Assembly (NCBI RefSeq): GCF_022606295.1
Contig: NZ_JAHHZS010000005.1
Location: 62,001 to 126,000, forward strand
Reading direction: 5' to 3'
From: Arthrobacter bambusae
GTDB lineage: Bacteria; Actinomycetota; Actinomycetes; Actinomycetales; Micrococcaceae
DNA: 64,000 nucleotides
Numbering within the stretch: the stretch's first letter is position 1; the number at the start of each line of letters is the position of its first letter. A program made the position numbers and the translations under genes. Below the pieces are notes generated by a model. That model searched no databases and was not told where the DNA came from. It saw only the letters and a program-made list of their open reading frames with translations. This document shows, one piece after another, positions 36,255-46,062 of this stretch.

Positions 36255-37481
36255 TTAGCGGTCCAGAACGCTCAGGCCGGGAAGTTCCTTGCCTTCAAGG
36301 TATTCCAGGCTGGCGCCGCCGCCGGTGGAGATGTGTCCGAACTGGGAGTCCTCGAAACCGAGGGTCCGGACAGCTGCGGCGGAGTCGCCGCCGCCTACCA
36401 CGGTGAATGCCTGCGTCTCGGTCAAAGCCTGGGCGATGGCACGGGTGCCGCCCGAGAAGGCTTCGAATTCGAAGACGCCCATGGGGCCGTTCCAGAAGAC
36501 GGTCTTGGCGGCCTTGATCTGCTCGGCGAAAGCCGCTGCGGATACCGGTCCGATGTCCAGGCCGATGCCGGAAGCCCCGAACGAGCTGTCTTCGATCGCG
36601 TCTGCCGCAACCACTTCGTGTTCAGCGTCCGCGGCGAAGCGGCTGGCGACCACGACGTCGGTCGGGATGACGAAGGCGGTACCGGCGTCGGACGCGCGCT
36701 TGAGGTAGTCCTGGACCACGGGGATCTGGTCTGCTTCGAGCAAGCTGCCCGCCACCTTGTGCCCAACCGCCGCGAGGAACGTGAAGAGCATTCCGCCGCC
36801 GACGAGGATGGTGTCAGCCTTGCCCAGGAGGTTGTCGATCACAGCGAGCTTGTCCGAGACCTTGGATCCCCCGAGAACCACGACGTACGGGCGCTGGGTA
36901 TCCGTGGTGAGTTTGCGAAGAACCTCCACCTCGGTGTGCACGAGGTCCCCCTGGTAGGAAGGAAGCCGGGTGGCGACGTCGTAAACGCTGGCGTGCTTGC
37001 GGTGGACGGCCCCGAAGGCGTCATCCACGAAGGCACCGTTGTCACCGGTCAGGGCCACGAGCTCATCGGCGAAGGCGCCGCGCTCGGCGTCGTCCTTGCT
37101 GGTTTCGCGGGCGTCGAAGCGGACGTTTTCCAGGACAAGGACGTCACCGTCGCCCAAAGACCGGGCCAGCTCCTTGGCGGACTCACCGACGGTGTCTTCC
37201 GCGAGCTGGACCTTGAATGGCGCGAGCTCCGCAAGCCGCGCTACCGCGGGCTTGAGGGAGTACTTGGCTTCCGGAGCGCCCTTGGGGCGTCCCAGATGGG
37301 CCGTGACGAGCACGCGGGCACCGGCGTCCGAGAGCTTTTCGATGACCGGGAGGGAGGCCTTGATGCGGCCGTCGTCGGTCACTGTAGAGCCGTCGAGCGG
37401 CACATTCAGGTCACTTCTGACAAGAATGTACCGCCCGCGGACACCTTCAGCGATCAGTTCGTTGAGGGTGTGAGAAGTCAT
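36255..37481 (-). CDS. pgk: Phosphoglycerate kinase
   Basis: 408-residue kinase making ATP from 1,3-bisphosphoglycerate. [10 protein letters not shown] near 23-32 and GRPKG near 65-69 bind the substrate; LGGSKVSDK near 198-206 and the C-terminal GGGDSAAA near 362-369 belong to the nucleotide side. It starts 9 bases after gap, and a hairpin follows before tpiA. Confidence 0.97.
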   Translation of the reverse strand: MTSHTLNELIAEGVRGRYILVRSDLNVPLDGSTVTDDGRIKASLPVIEKLSDAGARVLVTAHLGRPKGAPEAKYSLKPAVARLAELAPFKVQLAEDTVGESAKELARSLGDGDVLVLENVRFDARETSKDDAERGAFADELVALTGDNGAFVDDAFGAVHRKHASVYDVATRLPSYQGDLVHTEVEVLRKLTTDTQRPYVVVLGGSKVSDKLAVIDNLLGKADTILVGGGMLFTFLAAVGHKVAGSLLEADQIPVVQDYLKRASDAGTAFVIPTDVVVASRFAADAEHEVVAADAIEDSSFGASGIGLDIGPVSAAAFAEQIKAAKTVFWNGPMGVFEFEAFSGGTRAIAQALTETQAFTVVGGGDSAAAVRTLGFEDSQFGHISTGGGASLEYLEGKELPGLSVLDR

Positions 37482-37490
37482 GTGTCTACC

Positions 37491-38504
<1,014 letters not shown>

Positions 38505-38668
38505 TCAGTCTCCTTGGTGCTCTTGCAAGCACACCTAGTGAGTCGGATCTTGATTCCAACTAACAATTCCCGCACATCATTGGGCAGAAGTGATTATCAG
38601 ATCGGAGGGCGACCAGCCACATTGCTGAAGGCTAACCGCCTTCCGTGACCCATCTTACGTTTAACTAC

Positions 38669-38696
38669 GTCTGCCCCCGCAACTGCGGGGGCAGAC
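38669..38696 (-). terminator. Terminator after superoxide dismutase gene
   Basis: A 12-bp perfect stem (GTCTGCCCCCGC / GCGGGGGCAGAC) with a 4-base loop lies 90 bases after the sodA stop. Confidence 0.8.
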
Positions 38697-38786
38697 AATC
38701 CGGTATTTGGGCGAAATTCACCTGAATGTGAAGTTTGTTACATCCTTGTGTATTCCGCGTCACGCACCGATGCGGCAGGAGTGTCC

Positions 38787-39410
38787 CTAGAGGACAATCA
38801 GCCCTGTGGCGTTCGCGCGGGCCGCTTCGAAGCGCTTCGCGACGTCAGCCCAGTTGACGATGTTCCAGAAAGCCTTGACATAGTCAGCCTTGACGTTGAC
38901 GTAATCCAGGTAGAACGCGTGCTCCCACATGTCCAGCATGAGCAGGGGCGTGGTGCCGACGGCGACGTTGCCCTGCTGGTCGTAGAGCTGTTCGATGAGC
39001 AGGTTGCCACCGATGGGCTCGTAGGCGAGGAAGCCCCAGCCGGATCCCTGCAGGCCGAGGGCGGCTGCAGTGAACTGGGCGCGGAATGCATCGAAGGAGC
39101 CGAAGGCATCGTCGATGGCTGCAGCCAGCTCACCCTCGGGCTTGTCGCCGCCGTCCGGGGAGATGTTGTTCCAGAACACGGAGTGGTTGATGTGGCCACC
39201 GGTGTGGAACGCGAGGTCCTTGGAGAGGCGGTTGATGTTGGCGAAGTCGCCCTTGTCGCGGGCCTCGGCCAACTGGGCCAAAGCGTTGTTGGCGCCTGCT
39301 ACATAGGCAGCGTGGTGCTTGCTGTGGTGCAGCTCCATGATCTTCGCCGAAATGTGCGGCTCAAGTGCTGCGTAGTCGTAGCCGAGCTCGGGCAGTACGT
39401 ACTCTGTCAC
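38787..39410 (-). CDS. sodA: Superoxide dismutase, Fe/Mn family
   Basis: 207-residue enzyme dismutating superoxide. Metal ligands are visible: His in MELHHSKHH near 24-32, His in [13 protein letters not shown] near 70-82, and Asp/His in [12 protein letters not shown] near 159-170. The GG before the second-shell histidine and the general sequence favour manganese, but this cannot be decided by sequence alone. GTG 39410 follows GGAGGA by 5 bases; the longer frame to 39422 lacks that spacing. Monocistronic, with a strong terminator. Confidence 0.95.
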   Translation of the reverse strand: MTEYVLPELGYDYAALEPHISAKIMELHHSKHHAAYVAGANNALAQLAEARDKGDFANINRLSKDLAFHTGGHINHSVFWNNISPDGGDKPEGELAAAIDDAFGSFDAFRAQFTAAALGLQGSGWGFLAYEPIGGNLLIEQLYDQQGNVAVGTTPLLMLDMWEHAFYLDYVNVKADYVKAFWNIVNWADVAKRFEAARANATGLIVL

Positions 39411-39519
39411 GAAATCCTCCAATGCAGTGGACCGGGGTCCGGTTGGTAACTCTCGTTTTGTTCATCCGACCGGCGAACCGGCCGGAAATCTACACTCTCC
39501 CGATTCTAGGACGGGAGCT

Positions 39520-40500
39520 TTATTCGTCCATCATTTCGGGGGTCACATTTGCCTCAGTGCCCGGGATCCCGAGGTCACCGGCCCTCTTGTCTGCCATGGC
39601 CAGGAGCCGGCGGATCCTTCCCGCGATGGCGTCCTTGGTCATGGGCGGATCGGCAAGCCGGCCCAATTCATCCAGGCTGGCCTGCTTGTGGGCCACCCGG
39701 AGCTCGCCCGCGTACTTGAGGTGGTCGGGGACGTCATCGCCCAGGATTTCCAAGGCCCTGTCCACGCGCGCGCCGGCGGCGACGGCGGCCTGGGCCGAAC
39801 GCCGCAGGTTGGCGTCGTCGAAGTTCGCCAAGCGGTTGGCCGTGGCCCGGACTTCCTTGCGCATGCGGCGTTCCTCCCACACCATGAGGGCGTCATGGGC
39901 GCCCATCCGGGTGAGCAGAGCGGCAATGGTGTCGCCGTCACGGATGACCACGCGATCCACTCCGCGCACTTCCCGCGCCTTGGCCTGGATGCCGAGGCGG
40001 CGGGCAGCGCCTACCAGGGCAAGTGCAGATTCCGGTCCGGGACATGTGACCTCGAGCGATGAGGACCGGCCGGGTTCGGTGAGGGAACCGTGGGCCAGGA
40101 ACGCGCCGCGCCACACAGCCTCCGCGTCCGACGCCGAGCCGTTGACGACGGCGGACGGCAAGCCACGCACAGGCCGTCCGCGGCCGTCCAGGAGGCCGGT
40201 CTGGCGGGCGAGGGCTTCGCCGTCGCGCACTACCCGGACGACATAGCGGCTACCGCGCCGGAGTCCCCCGCCGGAGACGACGATGATCTCGCTCTGGTGC
40301 CCGTAGACTTCAGCGATCGCCGCGCGCAGCCGCCGCGCCGTCGAGGCGAGGTCAACCTCTGCCTCGATCACGATGCGGCCCGAAATGATGTGCAGTCCGC
40401 CGGCAAAACGCAGCATGGCCGAGACTTCGGCCTTGCGGACGGACGACTTCTTGATGTCCAGCCGGGAAAGTTCTTCCTTGACCGATGCGGTCAGTGCCAT
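39520..40500 (-). CDS. whiA: WhiA family DNA-binding regulator
   Basis: 326-residue regulator with an N-terminal LAGLIDADG-like fold ([20 protein letters not shown] and [11 protein letters not shown] near 27-37) and a C-terminal helix-turn-helix ([20 protein letters not shown] near 273). In Streptomyces it controls sporulation septation; in non-sporulating bacteria it affects division and chromosome organisation. It follows yvcK by 9 bases in the conserved rapZ-yvcK-whiA run. Confidence 0.95.
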   Translation of the reverse strand: MALTASVKEELSRLDIKKSSVRKAEVSAMLRFAGGLHIISGRIVIEAEVDLASTARRLRAAIAEVYGHQSEIIVVSGGGLRRGSRYVVRVVRDGEALARQTGLLDGRGRPVRGLPSAVVNGSASDAEAVWRGAFLAHGSLTEPGRSSSLEVTCPGPESALALVGAARRLGIQAKAREVRGVDRVVIRDGDTIAALLTRMGAHDALMVWEERRMRKEVRATANRLANFDDANLRRSAQAAVAAGARVDRALEILGDDVPDHLKYAGELRVAHKQASLDELGRLADPPMTKDAIAGRIRRLLAMADKRAGDLGIPGTEANVTPEMMDE

Positions 40501-40509
40501 CGCATGTTC

Positions 40510-41526
40510 CTAACTATTCCCGAAGATATCGTGATACGCCGATGCCAGACGCAGCGGGTCGTGGACTGGACGGCGGCTCGACGCCCCCACTTTACCCAAG
40601 ACCACCTCGGCACCGATCATCCCGGCCGCGCGTTCGAATTCCTTGAGGTCCGATATCGACGACGGATCGGCCAGGACAACGTCCACGCTGAACTCCGGCG
40701 CGTAGTGGCGCAAGGCATCCAGGTGGTCAGCAGCGGACATCCCGGAGGTTTCCTTGGTGTCCATGGCGAGGTTCATCGTCAGGCAGCGTTTGGCGGGTGT
40801 GTCGCACAAGGCCTGGCGCATTTCGGGCAGCAGCAAATGCGGCAACACGGAGGTGTACCAGGAGCCGGGACCCAGAATGATCCAGTCCGCGAGCTCGATG
40901 GCCGTCAGCGCTTCGATGCAGGCGCGCGCATCTTCCGGGAGGAGCCTTACGTTTTCGAGCGATCCGGCAACGGCGCACTTGGCCTGGCCCTTGACGGACT
41001 GGAGTTCGTACCCGCCCCCGGGCAACGGCACACGGACGTCGCCTTCGATGTTCAGCGGTTGGGAGGACATCGGGAGGACCTGGCCGCGGGCACCCAAAAG
41101 CGCACCTGCCCATTTCAGGCCCGCGACGGCGTCGCCCAAAAGCTCCCAGAGGGTGACAATGAGCAGGTTCCCCATGGCATGGTCGTCGAGGGAACCTTGG
41201 CGGCCGCTCGGCGTCTTGAAGCGATGCTGCATGACATCCCGCCAGGTGCGCCCCCAGTCGGTGTCGTCGCACAGGGCGCTCAGCGCCATGCGAAGGTCGC
41301 CGGGCGGAAGGACGCCGTACTCCTCGCGCAACCGCCCGGAGGATCCGCCGTCGTCGGCAACGGTGACGATCGCGGTCAGCTCCGAGGTCAGCAGCCGCAG
41401 CGCCGACAGCGAGGCGGAAAGTCCGTGTCCGCCGCCGAGCGCCACCACTGTGGGACCCTTCGCAGGCTGGCTGCCCGGGGCGCCCTTCGGTGGAACCAGC
41501 GGCAGGGGTCCGGTGAGGACCCCCAT
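40510..41526 (-). CDS. yvcK: YvcK/CofD-like protein (gluconeogenesis factor)
   Basis: 338-residue CofD-like Rossmann protein that binds UDP-sugars and, in Bacillus and Listeria, is needed on gluconeogenic carbon and for cell wall homeostasis. Typical stretches are VALGGGHGLSASLSALR near 28-44, VTVADDGGSSGRLR near 55-68 and LGPGSWYTSVLPHLL near 219. ATG 41526 overlaps the rapZ stop as TAATG. The longer open frame upstream is inside rapZ and not used. Confidence 0.94.
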   Translation of the reverse strand: MGVLTGPLPLVPPKGAPGSQPAKGPTVVALGGGHGLSASLSALRLLTSELTAIVTVADDGGSSGRLREEYGVLPPGDLRMALSALCDDTDWGRTWRDVMQHRFKTPSGRQGSLDDHAMGNLLIVTLWELLGDAVAGLKWAGALLGARGQVLPMSSQPLNIEGDVRVPLPGGGYELQSVKGQAKCAVAGSLENVRLLPEDARACIEALTAIELADWIILGPGSWYTSVLPHLLLPEMRQALCDTPAKRCLTMNLAMDTKETSGMSAADHLDALRHYAPEFSVDVVLADPSSISDLKEFERAAGMIGAEVVLGKVGASSRRPVHDPLRLASAYHDIFGNS

Positions 41527-42449
41527 TACTCGCGACCCAGATCGCGGTGGCTCGTGGTGACGGTGACGCGGGGATATTGCGCCAGCCGTTTGGACAGTTC
41601 GACGGCGACCGCGACTGAACGGTGCTTCCCGCCCGTGCAACCGACGGCAATCGTGGCGTAGTGCTTGTTTTCCGTCCGGTAGCCGTCGAGGACGGGCTCC
41701 AAGGCAAGGACGTAGCGGTCGATGAAGTCCTTGACTCCATCGGCCCCGAGGACATAATCGCTGACGTCGGCGTCGAGTCCCGTGTGCGGACGCAATTTCG
41801 GAACCCAGTGCGGGTTGGGAATGAAGCGCGCGTCCGCGACGAAGTTGGCGTCCACGGGCAATCCATATTTGAAGCCGAAGCTCATGATGTTCAAGCGCAA
41901 CGCCACAGGGCCTGTGTCGGTGAAGAGTTCGGTGATGGCGGTCGCCAGGCCGTGGACGTTGTACGTACTGGTATCCAGGACGACGTCGGCCGATTCCCGG
42001 AGTTCCTTCAGTACGTCGCGTTCCGCCGCGATTCCGTCCAGGATCCGGCCACCGCCTTGGAGCGGATGCGGGCGCCGGCCCTGCTCAAAGCGGCGCACCA
42101 GGACGTTGTCGCTGGCATCCAGGAAGAGGAGGCGGAAGGTGATTCCACTGGCGCTGAGCGCCCCGAGCGCCGTCCTGATATCGGTGAAGAGGCCTTTGCT
42201 GCGTACGTCCACGACGACGGCGAGCTTGGGGATGGACTGGGGCGCGTGAGAGACGATTTCCGCCAGCGTTCCGAGCATCTGGGGCGGGAGGTTTTCGACG
42301 ACGTACCAGCCGTGGTCCTCCAGGGCGTCCGATGCCGTGCTCCGGCCTGCTCCGGACATGCCGGTCACCACCAGCAGTTCCGCTTCGACAGGCTTGACGG
42401 GTACCAGACCGTCCTGCTCCGCGCCGGATCCTGCTGTTGGCTCTGACAT
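41526..42449 (-). CDS. rapZ: RapZ family nucleotide-binding protein (RNase adapter)
   Basis: 307-residue protein of the RapZ/YvcJ family. The P-loop reads GMSGAGRST near 31-39, with arginine where most P-loops have lysine. Further motifs are DVRSKGLF near 83-90, LDASDNVLVRRFEQGRRPHPL and the C-terminal IAVGCTGGKHRSVA. In E. coli it directs RNase E to GlmZ; no such target is known here, so the role is open. ATG 42449 follows GGGGAAAC. Confidence 0.93.
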   Translation of the reverse strand: MSEPTAGSGAEQDGLVPVKPVEAELLVVTGMSGAGRSTASDALEDHGWYVVENLPPQMLGTLAEIVSHAPQSIPKLAVVVDVRSKGLFTDIRTALGALSASGITFRLLFLDASDNVLVRRFEQGRRPHPLQGGGRILDGIAAERDVLKELRESADVVLDTSTYNVHGLATAITELFTDTGPVALRLNIMSFGFKYGLPVDANFVADARFIPNPHWVPKLRPHTGLDADVSDYVLGADGVKDFIDRYVLALEPVLDGYRTENKHYATIAVGCTGGKHRSVAVAVELSKRLAQYPRVTVTTSHRDLGRE

Positions 42450-42499
42450 CAAGTTTCCCCGTTTCTGAGATGGTCCAAAGTTTGTGGGATGGCCCAAAG

Positions 42500-42525
42500 G
42501 CGGACCGCTTTCGGGAGCGGTCCGC
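42500..42525 (-). terminator. Terminator after uvrC
   Basis: A 10-bp perfect stem (GCGGACCGCT / AGCGGTCCGC) with a 6-base loop lies 13 bases after the uvrC stop, before rapZ. Confidence 0.75.
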
Positions 42526-42537
42526 TTATTACCCTAG

Positions 42538-44532
42538 CTAAATTTCAAGGATTTCGCCGGTGGTCATGTTCACTGCAGGAGCAGCCTCTCCGGAGGCACC
42601 TGCTGCGGCCAGGTGGTTGACGACGGCTTCGGCCAGCGCCGGGCCGATCCCCTTCGCGGCCGTGAGCTCGAGGGCCGTTGCCGCCTTGATCTTCTTGAGG
42701 GAACCGAAATGGGCCACGAGTGCCTTCCGTTTGGCCTCGCCGAGGCCCGGAACGCCGTCGAGGGCCGAGACCGTCATGGCCTTGCCGCGCTTCTGCCGGT
42801 GGAAGGTGATGGCGAACCGGTGGGCTTCGTCGCGGATGCGCTGGAGCAGGTAGAGTCCCTGCGAAGTGCGCGGCAGGATCACCGGGAAGTCGCTGTCCGG
42901 CAACCAGACTTCTTCGAGGCGCTTGGCGAGGCCCACGACGTAGACGTCGTCGATCCCCAGTTCCGCGAGTGCGCGCGCGGCCGCATTGACCTGGGGCTGC
43001 CCGCCGTCGACGACGACGAGGTTGGGCGGATAGGCGAATTTCGCCTTGGCTCCCGTGAGGGCGGCGTCGTCCGACGGCGGTTCCCCGGCGCCGGGGTTCG
43101 GAACCTCTCCGCTCTTCGGGAGCTGTGCTGATTTGTCCTGCAGGTAGTGCCTGAAACGCCTGGTCAGGACGTCGTGCATCGCCGCCGTATCGTCTGTTGC
43201 CGCAGCGCCGGTGATGGAGAACTTCCGGTAGTCGGCTTTCTTGGGGAGTCCGTCCTCCACCACCACCATGGACGCAACCACGTTGGTGCCCTGCACATGG
43301 GAAATGTCGTAGCACTCGATCCTGAGCAGCGGCACGGGAAGCTCAAGGGCTTCCTGCAGTTCCTGGAGCGCCTGGGAGCGGACGGTGATGTCGCCGGCAC
43401 GCCGGACTTTGTGAAGCTTCAGCGCTTGCTCGGCGTTTTCCCGGACGGTGGACATGAGGGCAGCCTTGTCGCCGCGCTGCGGCACCCGGATATCCACCTT
43501 GGCGCCCCTCAGGCCGCCGAGCCATTCAAGCAGTTCATGGTGGTTGCTCGGGATCTCCGGCACGAGGATTTCGCGGGGAATGCGGCCCTGGTTGTCGCTG
43601 TCCTCCCCGTAAACCTGCTGCAGCAAGTGCTCGATAAGCTCCGGACTGGTGGCGTCTTCGACCTTCTCGACGACCCAGCCCCGTTGGCCGCGCACCCGGC
43701 CACCCCTGACATGGAAAACCTGCACGGAAGCCTCGAGGTCGTCTTCGTGCAGGGCGAAAACATCGGCGTCCGTGTCCTCGGAAAGCACGACGGCGTTGCG
43801 CTCGAACACTTTGCGCAGCGCAACGATGTCGTCCCGGAGCCGGGCCGCCCGCTCGTAGTCCAGCTCGGCGACGGCGGCGCCCATGTCCTTTTCGAGGCGC
43901 GTGATGAAGCGTTTCGCTTCGCCGCCCATGAACGAGCAGAAGTCTTCGGCAATCGCCCTGTGCTCCTCCGCGGTGACTCGGCCGACGCACGGGGCCGAGC
44001 ATTTGTCGATGTAGCCAAGCAAGCACGGCCGGCCGCTGGCCTGGGCCCGCTTCAGCACGCCGGGACTGCAGCTGCGGACCGGAAAGACCCGCAGCAAGGT
44101 GTCCATGGTTTCGCGGATGGCGCCGGCCGTGTACGGCCCGAAGTAGCGGGTTCCCTTGCGGCGTTCACCGCGCATGACCTGGACCCGCGGGAGCTTCTCC
44201 CCCATGCTCACGGCGAGGTATGGATAGGTCTTGTCATCCCGGAAGACCACGTTGAAGCGCGGCTTGAATTCCTTGATCCAGGTGTATTCCAGTTGGAGCG
44301 ACTCCAGCTCGCTGCCCACCATGGTCCATTCGACGCTGCTGGCGGCGTGCACCATGGCATACGTCTTCGGCAGCAAGCCGGCAGGGTTGGCGAAGTATGA
44401 GTTCAACCGGGAACGGAGGTTCTTCGCCTTGCCCACGTAGATGACACGGCCATGCGGATCCCGGAACCGATAGACGCCGGGGGTGGTGGGGATTTCTCCG
44501 GTCTGGGGTCGATAACTCGCTGGATCTGCCAC
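42538..44532 (-). CDS. uvrC: Excinuclease ABC subunit UvrC
   Basis: 664-residue nuclease that cuts on both sides of a lesion in nucleotide excision repair. The GIY-YIG domain starts at [20 protein letters not shown] near 17-36, the UVR domain ([20 protein letters not shown]) lies near 209, the RNase H-like endonuclease domain near 385-545 ([12 protein letters not shown]), and helix-hairpin-helix repeats near the C-terminus ([24 protein letters not shown]). GTG 44532 sits 6 bases after a TAGACT -10 box. Confidence 0.96.
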   Translation of the reverse strand: MADPASYRPQTGEIPTTPGVYRFRDPHGRVIYVGKAKNLRSRLNSYFANPAGLLPKTYAMVHAASSVEWTMVGSELESLQLEYTWIKEFKPRFNVVFRDDKTYPYLAVSMGEKLPRVQVMRGERRKGTRYFGPYTAGAIRETMDTLLRVFPVRSCSPGVLKRAQASGRPCLLGYIDKCSAPCVGRVTAEEHRAIAEDFCSFMGGEAKRFITRLEKDMGAAVAELDYERAARLRDDIVALRKVFERNAVVLSEDTDADVFALHEDDLEASVQVFHVRGGRVRGQRGWVVEKVEDATSPELIEHLLQQVYGEDSDNQGRIPREILVPEIPSNHHELLEWLGGLRGAKVDIRVPQRGDKAALMSTVRENAEQALKLHKVRRAGDITVRSQALQELQEALELPVPLLRIECYDISHVQGTNVVASMVVVEDGLPKKADYRKFSITGAAATDDTAAMHDVLTRRFRHYLQDKSAQLPKSGEVPNPGAGEPPSDDAALTGAKAKFAYPPNLVVVDGGQPQVNAAARALAELGIDDVYVVGLAKRLEEVWLPDSDFPVILPRTSQGLYLLQRIRDEAHRFAITFHRQKRGKAMTVSALDGVPGLGEAKRKALVAHFGSLKKIKAATALELTAAKGIGPALAEAVVNHLAAAGASGEAAPAVNMTTGEILEI

Positions 44533-44538
44533 GCATCC

Positions 44539-44544
44539 AGTCTA
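44539..44544 (-). promoter_or_regulatory. -10 box of leaderless uvrC transcript
   Basis: TAGACT on the minus strand with GGATGC between it and GTG 44532. Confidence 0.5.
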
Positions 44545-44590
44545 GTAAGGGAATCGCACTCCCCCGTACGGGCCGACCGGCCCGCCGAAG

Positions 44591-45259
44591 CTACTCCGCG
44601 GACTTGCTCTGGTTGTAGCTGGCTGAGCGTTCCTGGCCGCTCAACACCGCGATGGCATCCATGATTTTGTCAGTCACTTCGCGCCGGGCAGGCAAGGAAT
44701 GGTCGGGACCTGTCTTCTCGAAATAGAGCGGCCCGCCGACCTTCATGGTGAAATGCTGCGGACGGACAGTATTGCGGTCCACCGGCTGCAGCTTGTCCGT
44801 GCCGATCAGGCCGACCGGGATGACGGGCGCACCCGTGGTCAGGGCGAGCCAGCCGACGCCGGTGCGCCCGCGGTACAGCAAGCCGTCACGGGAGCGGGTC
44901 CCTTCCGGATAGATTCCGATGCCCCTGCCGTTCTCCAGGATGTCCAGGAGGGTCTTGAGGGCCTGCACACTGGCTGCCTGCTCTCCACGTTCCACAGGAA
45001 TGGATCCAACGGCCTGAAAGAACGCCTTCATCGCGCGCCCCTTGAAGCCTGTGGTGGTGAAGTATTCGGCTTTGGCAAAGAAGCCCACCGGACGGGGCAT
45101 CAGGGCCTGGACGATCACGCTGTCGAGAAAGGACAAATGGTTCGGGGCCACAATGAACGGCCCTTCCTTGGGCACGTTCTCCAGGCCGATGACCGTGGGC
45201 CTGCACGTGCCGGAGATCAGTCCGCGCGTGGTCCATCGGATGACATCAAAGGCTTCCAT
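44591..45259 (-). CDS. plsC: 1-acyl-sn-glycerol-3-phosphate acyltransferase
   Basis: 222-residue membrane-associated acyltransferase of the PlsC family making phosphatidic acid from lysophosphatidic acid. The catalytic NHLSFLD (HxxxxD) lies near 38-44, and the substrate-binding motif YPEGTRSRDG near 117-126. The C-terminus is longer and polar. It overlaps the upstream HAD phosphatase gene by 14 bases. Other glycerolipid acyltransferases share these motifs, so the exact acceptor is inferred. Confidence 0.88.
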   Translation of the reverse strand: MEAFDVIRWTTRGLISGTCRPTVIGLENVPKEGPFIVAPNHLSFLDSVIVQALMPRPVGFFAKAEYFTTTGFKGRAMKAFFQAVGSIPVERGEQAASVQALKTLLDILENGRGIGIYPEGTRSRDGLLYRGRTGVGWLALTTGAPVIPVGLIGTDKLQPVDRNTVRPQHFTMKVGGPLYFEKTGPDHSLPARREVTDKIMDAIAVLSGQERSASYNQSKSAE

Positions 45260-45962
45260 CGTTCTGCACCTCGCTCAGGGCCGCCGCGCGGACAGCGTCA
45301 AGTTCTTCGATCTTCTTCAGCAGCTGCTCCGCGGTGTCGACGACGGCGACGGCGCCCGCCTCCCGAAGCTCGCCGTCGGGCGCGAATCCCCAACTGACCC
45401 CGATGCAGTCGAGTCCGTTGGCCATGGCACCTGCAACGTCCTGGTGACGGTCCCCGACCATCACGGCAGGCTGGGAATGCAAGGTGGCCAGCGCCGCACC
45501 AACGATTGCCACTTTGCCCGGAGCTGTATTGGCGGCCATCGACTCGTCGTCCGAAGCGCCGCAGATGGAGGCGAAGAAACCGGCAATGCCGTGATGCTCC
45601 AGGACGATGCGTGCCAGGCCCTGTGGTTTCTGGGTGGCCACCGCAACCGGCCGCCGGGACTCCGCGAAGAACTCCAGGAGTTCACGGATGCCCGGATAGA
45701 GCCGGCTTTGGCCTATTCCCTCGGAACGGTAGTAGCCGCGGTACAGCCCGATGACTTCGTCGACTTTTCCCGCGGGAACCCCGGCAATGTGCTCCAGGGA
45801 ATCGCTGAGCTTGGGTCCGACCATGGAGTCCAGCACGGCTTGTTCCGGGACACGGAGGCCCATTTCGCCCAGGGCCGCGGCGATGCCGCCGGTTATGCCA
45901 CCTGCAGGATCGACAAGGGTGCCGTCCAGATCAAAGATTACGGGCACCATTGTTTGAGTCAC
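45246..45962 (-). CDS. HAD family hydrolase, phosphoglycolate phosphatase-like
   Basis: 238-residue HAD phosphatase. Motif I is FDLDGTLVD (nucleophile near residue 10), motif II lies in VAVATQKP near 110-117, motif III Lys in APGKVAIVG, and motif IV MVGDRHQDVAGA near 170-181. The cap domain is of the small helical type, as in Gph and PpaX. GTG 45962 or ATG 45950 is the start. It overlaps plsC, so the two are co-expressed; the substrate cannot be read. Confidence 0.85.
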   Translation of the reverse strand: MTQTMVPVIFDLDGTLVDPAGGITGGIAAALGEMGLRVPEQAVLDSMVGPKLSDSLEHIAGVPAGKVDEVIGLYRGYYRSEGIGQSRLYPGIRELLEFFAESRRPVAVATQKPQGLARIVLEHHGIAGFFASICGASDDESMAANTAPGKVAIVGAALATLHSQPAVMVGDRHQDVAGAMANGLDCIGVSWGFAPDGELREAGAVAVVDTAEQLLKKIEELDAVRAAALSEVQNDGSL

Positions 45963-46007
45963 CGGGTTAGTTTCTCACGAGTTGAGGCATGCCTGAAACT
46001 CACATGC

Positions 46008-46051
46008 CGGCCAGGGAATTCTTCGAGCGCACTCGAAATTTTCCCCGGCCG
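46008..46051 (-). terminator. Terminator after uvrA
   Basis: 20-base arms pair at 16 positions around a 4-base loop, starting 12 bases after the uvrA stop. Confidence 0.7.
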
Positions 46052-46062
46052 TTCACCCAGGA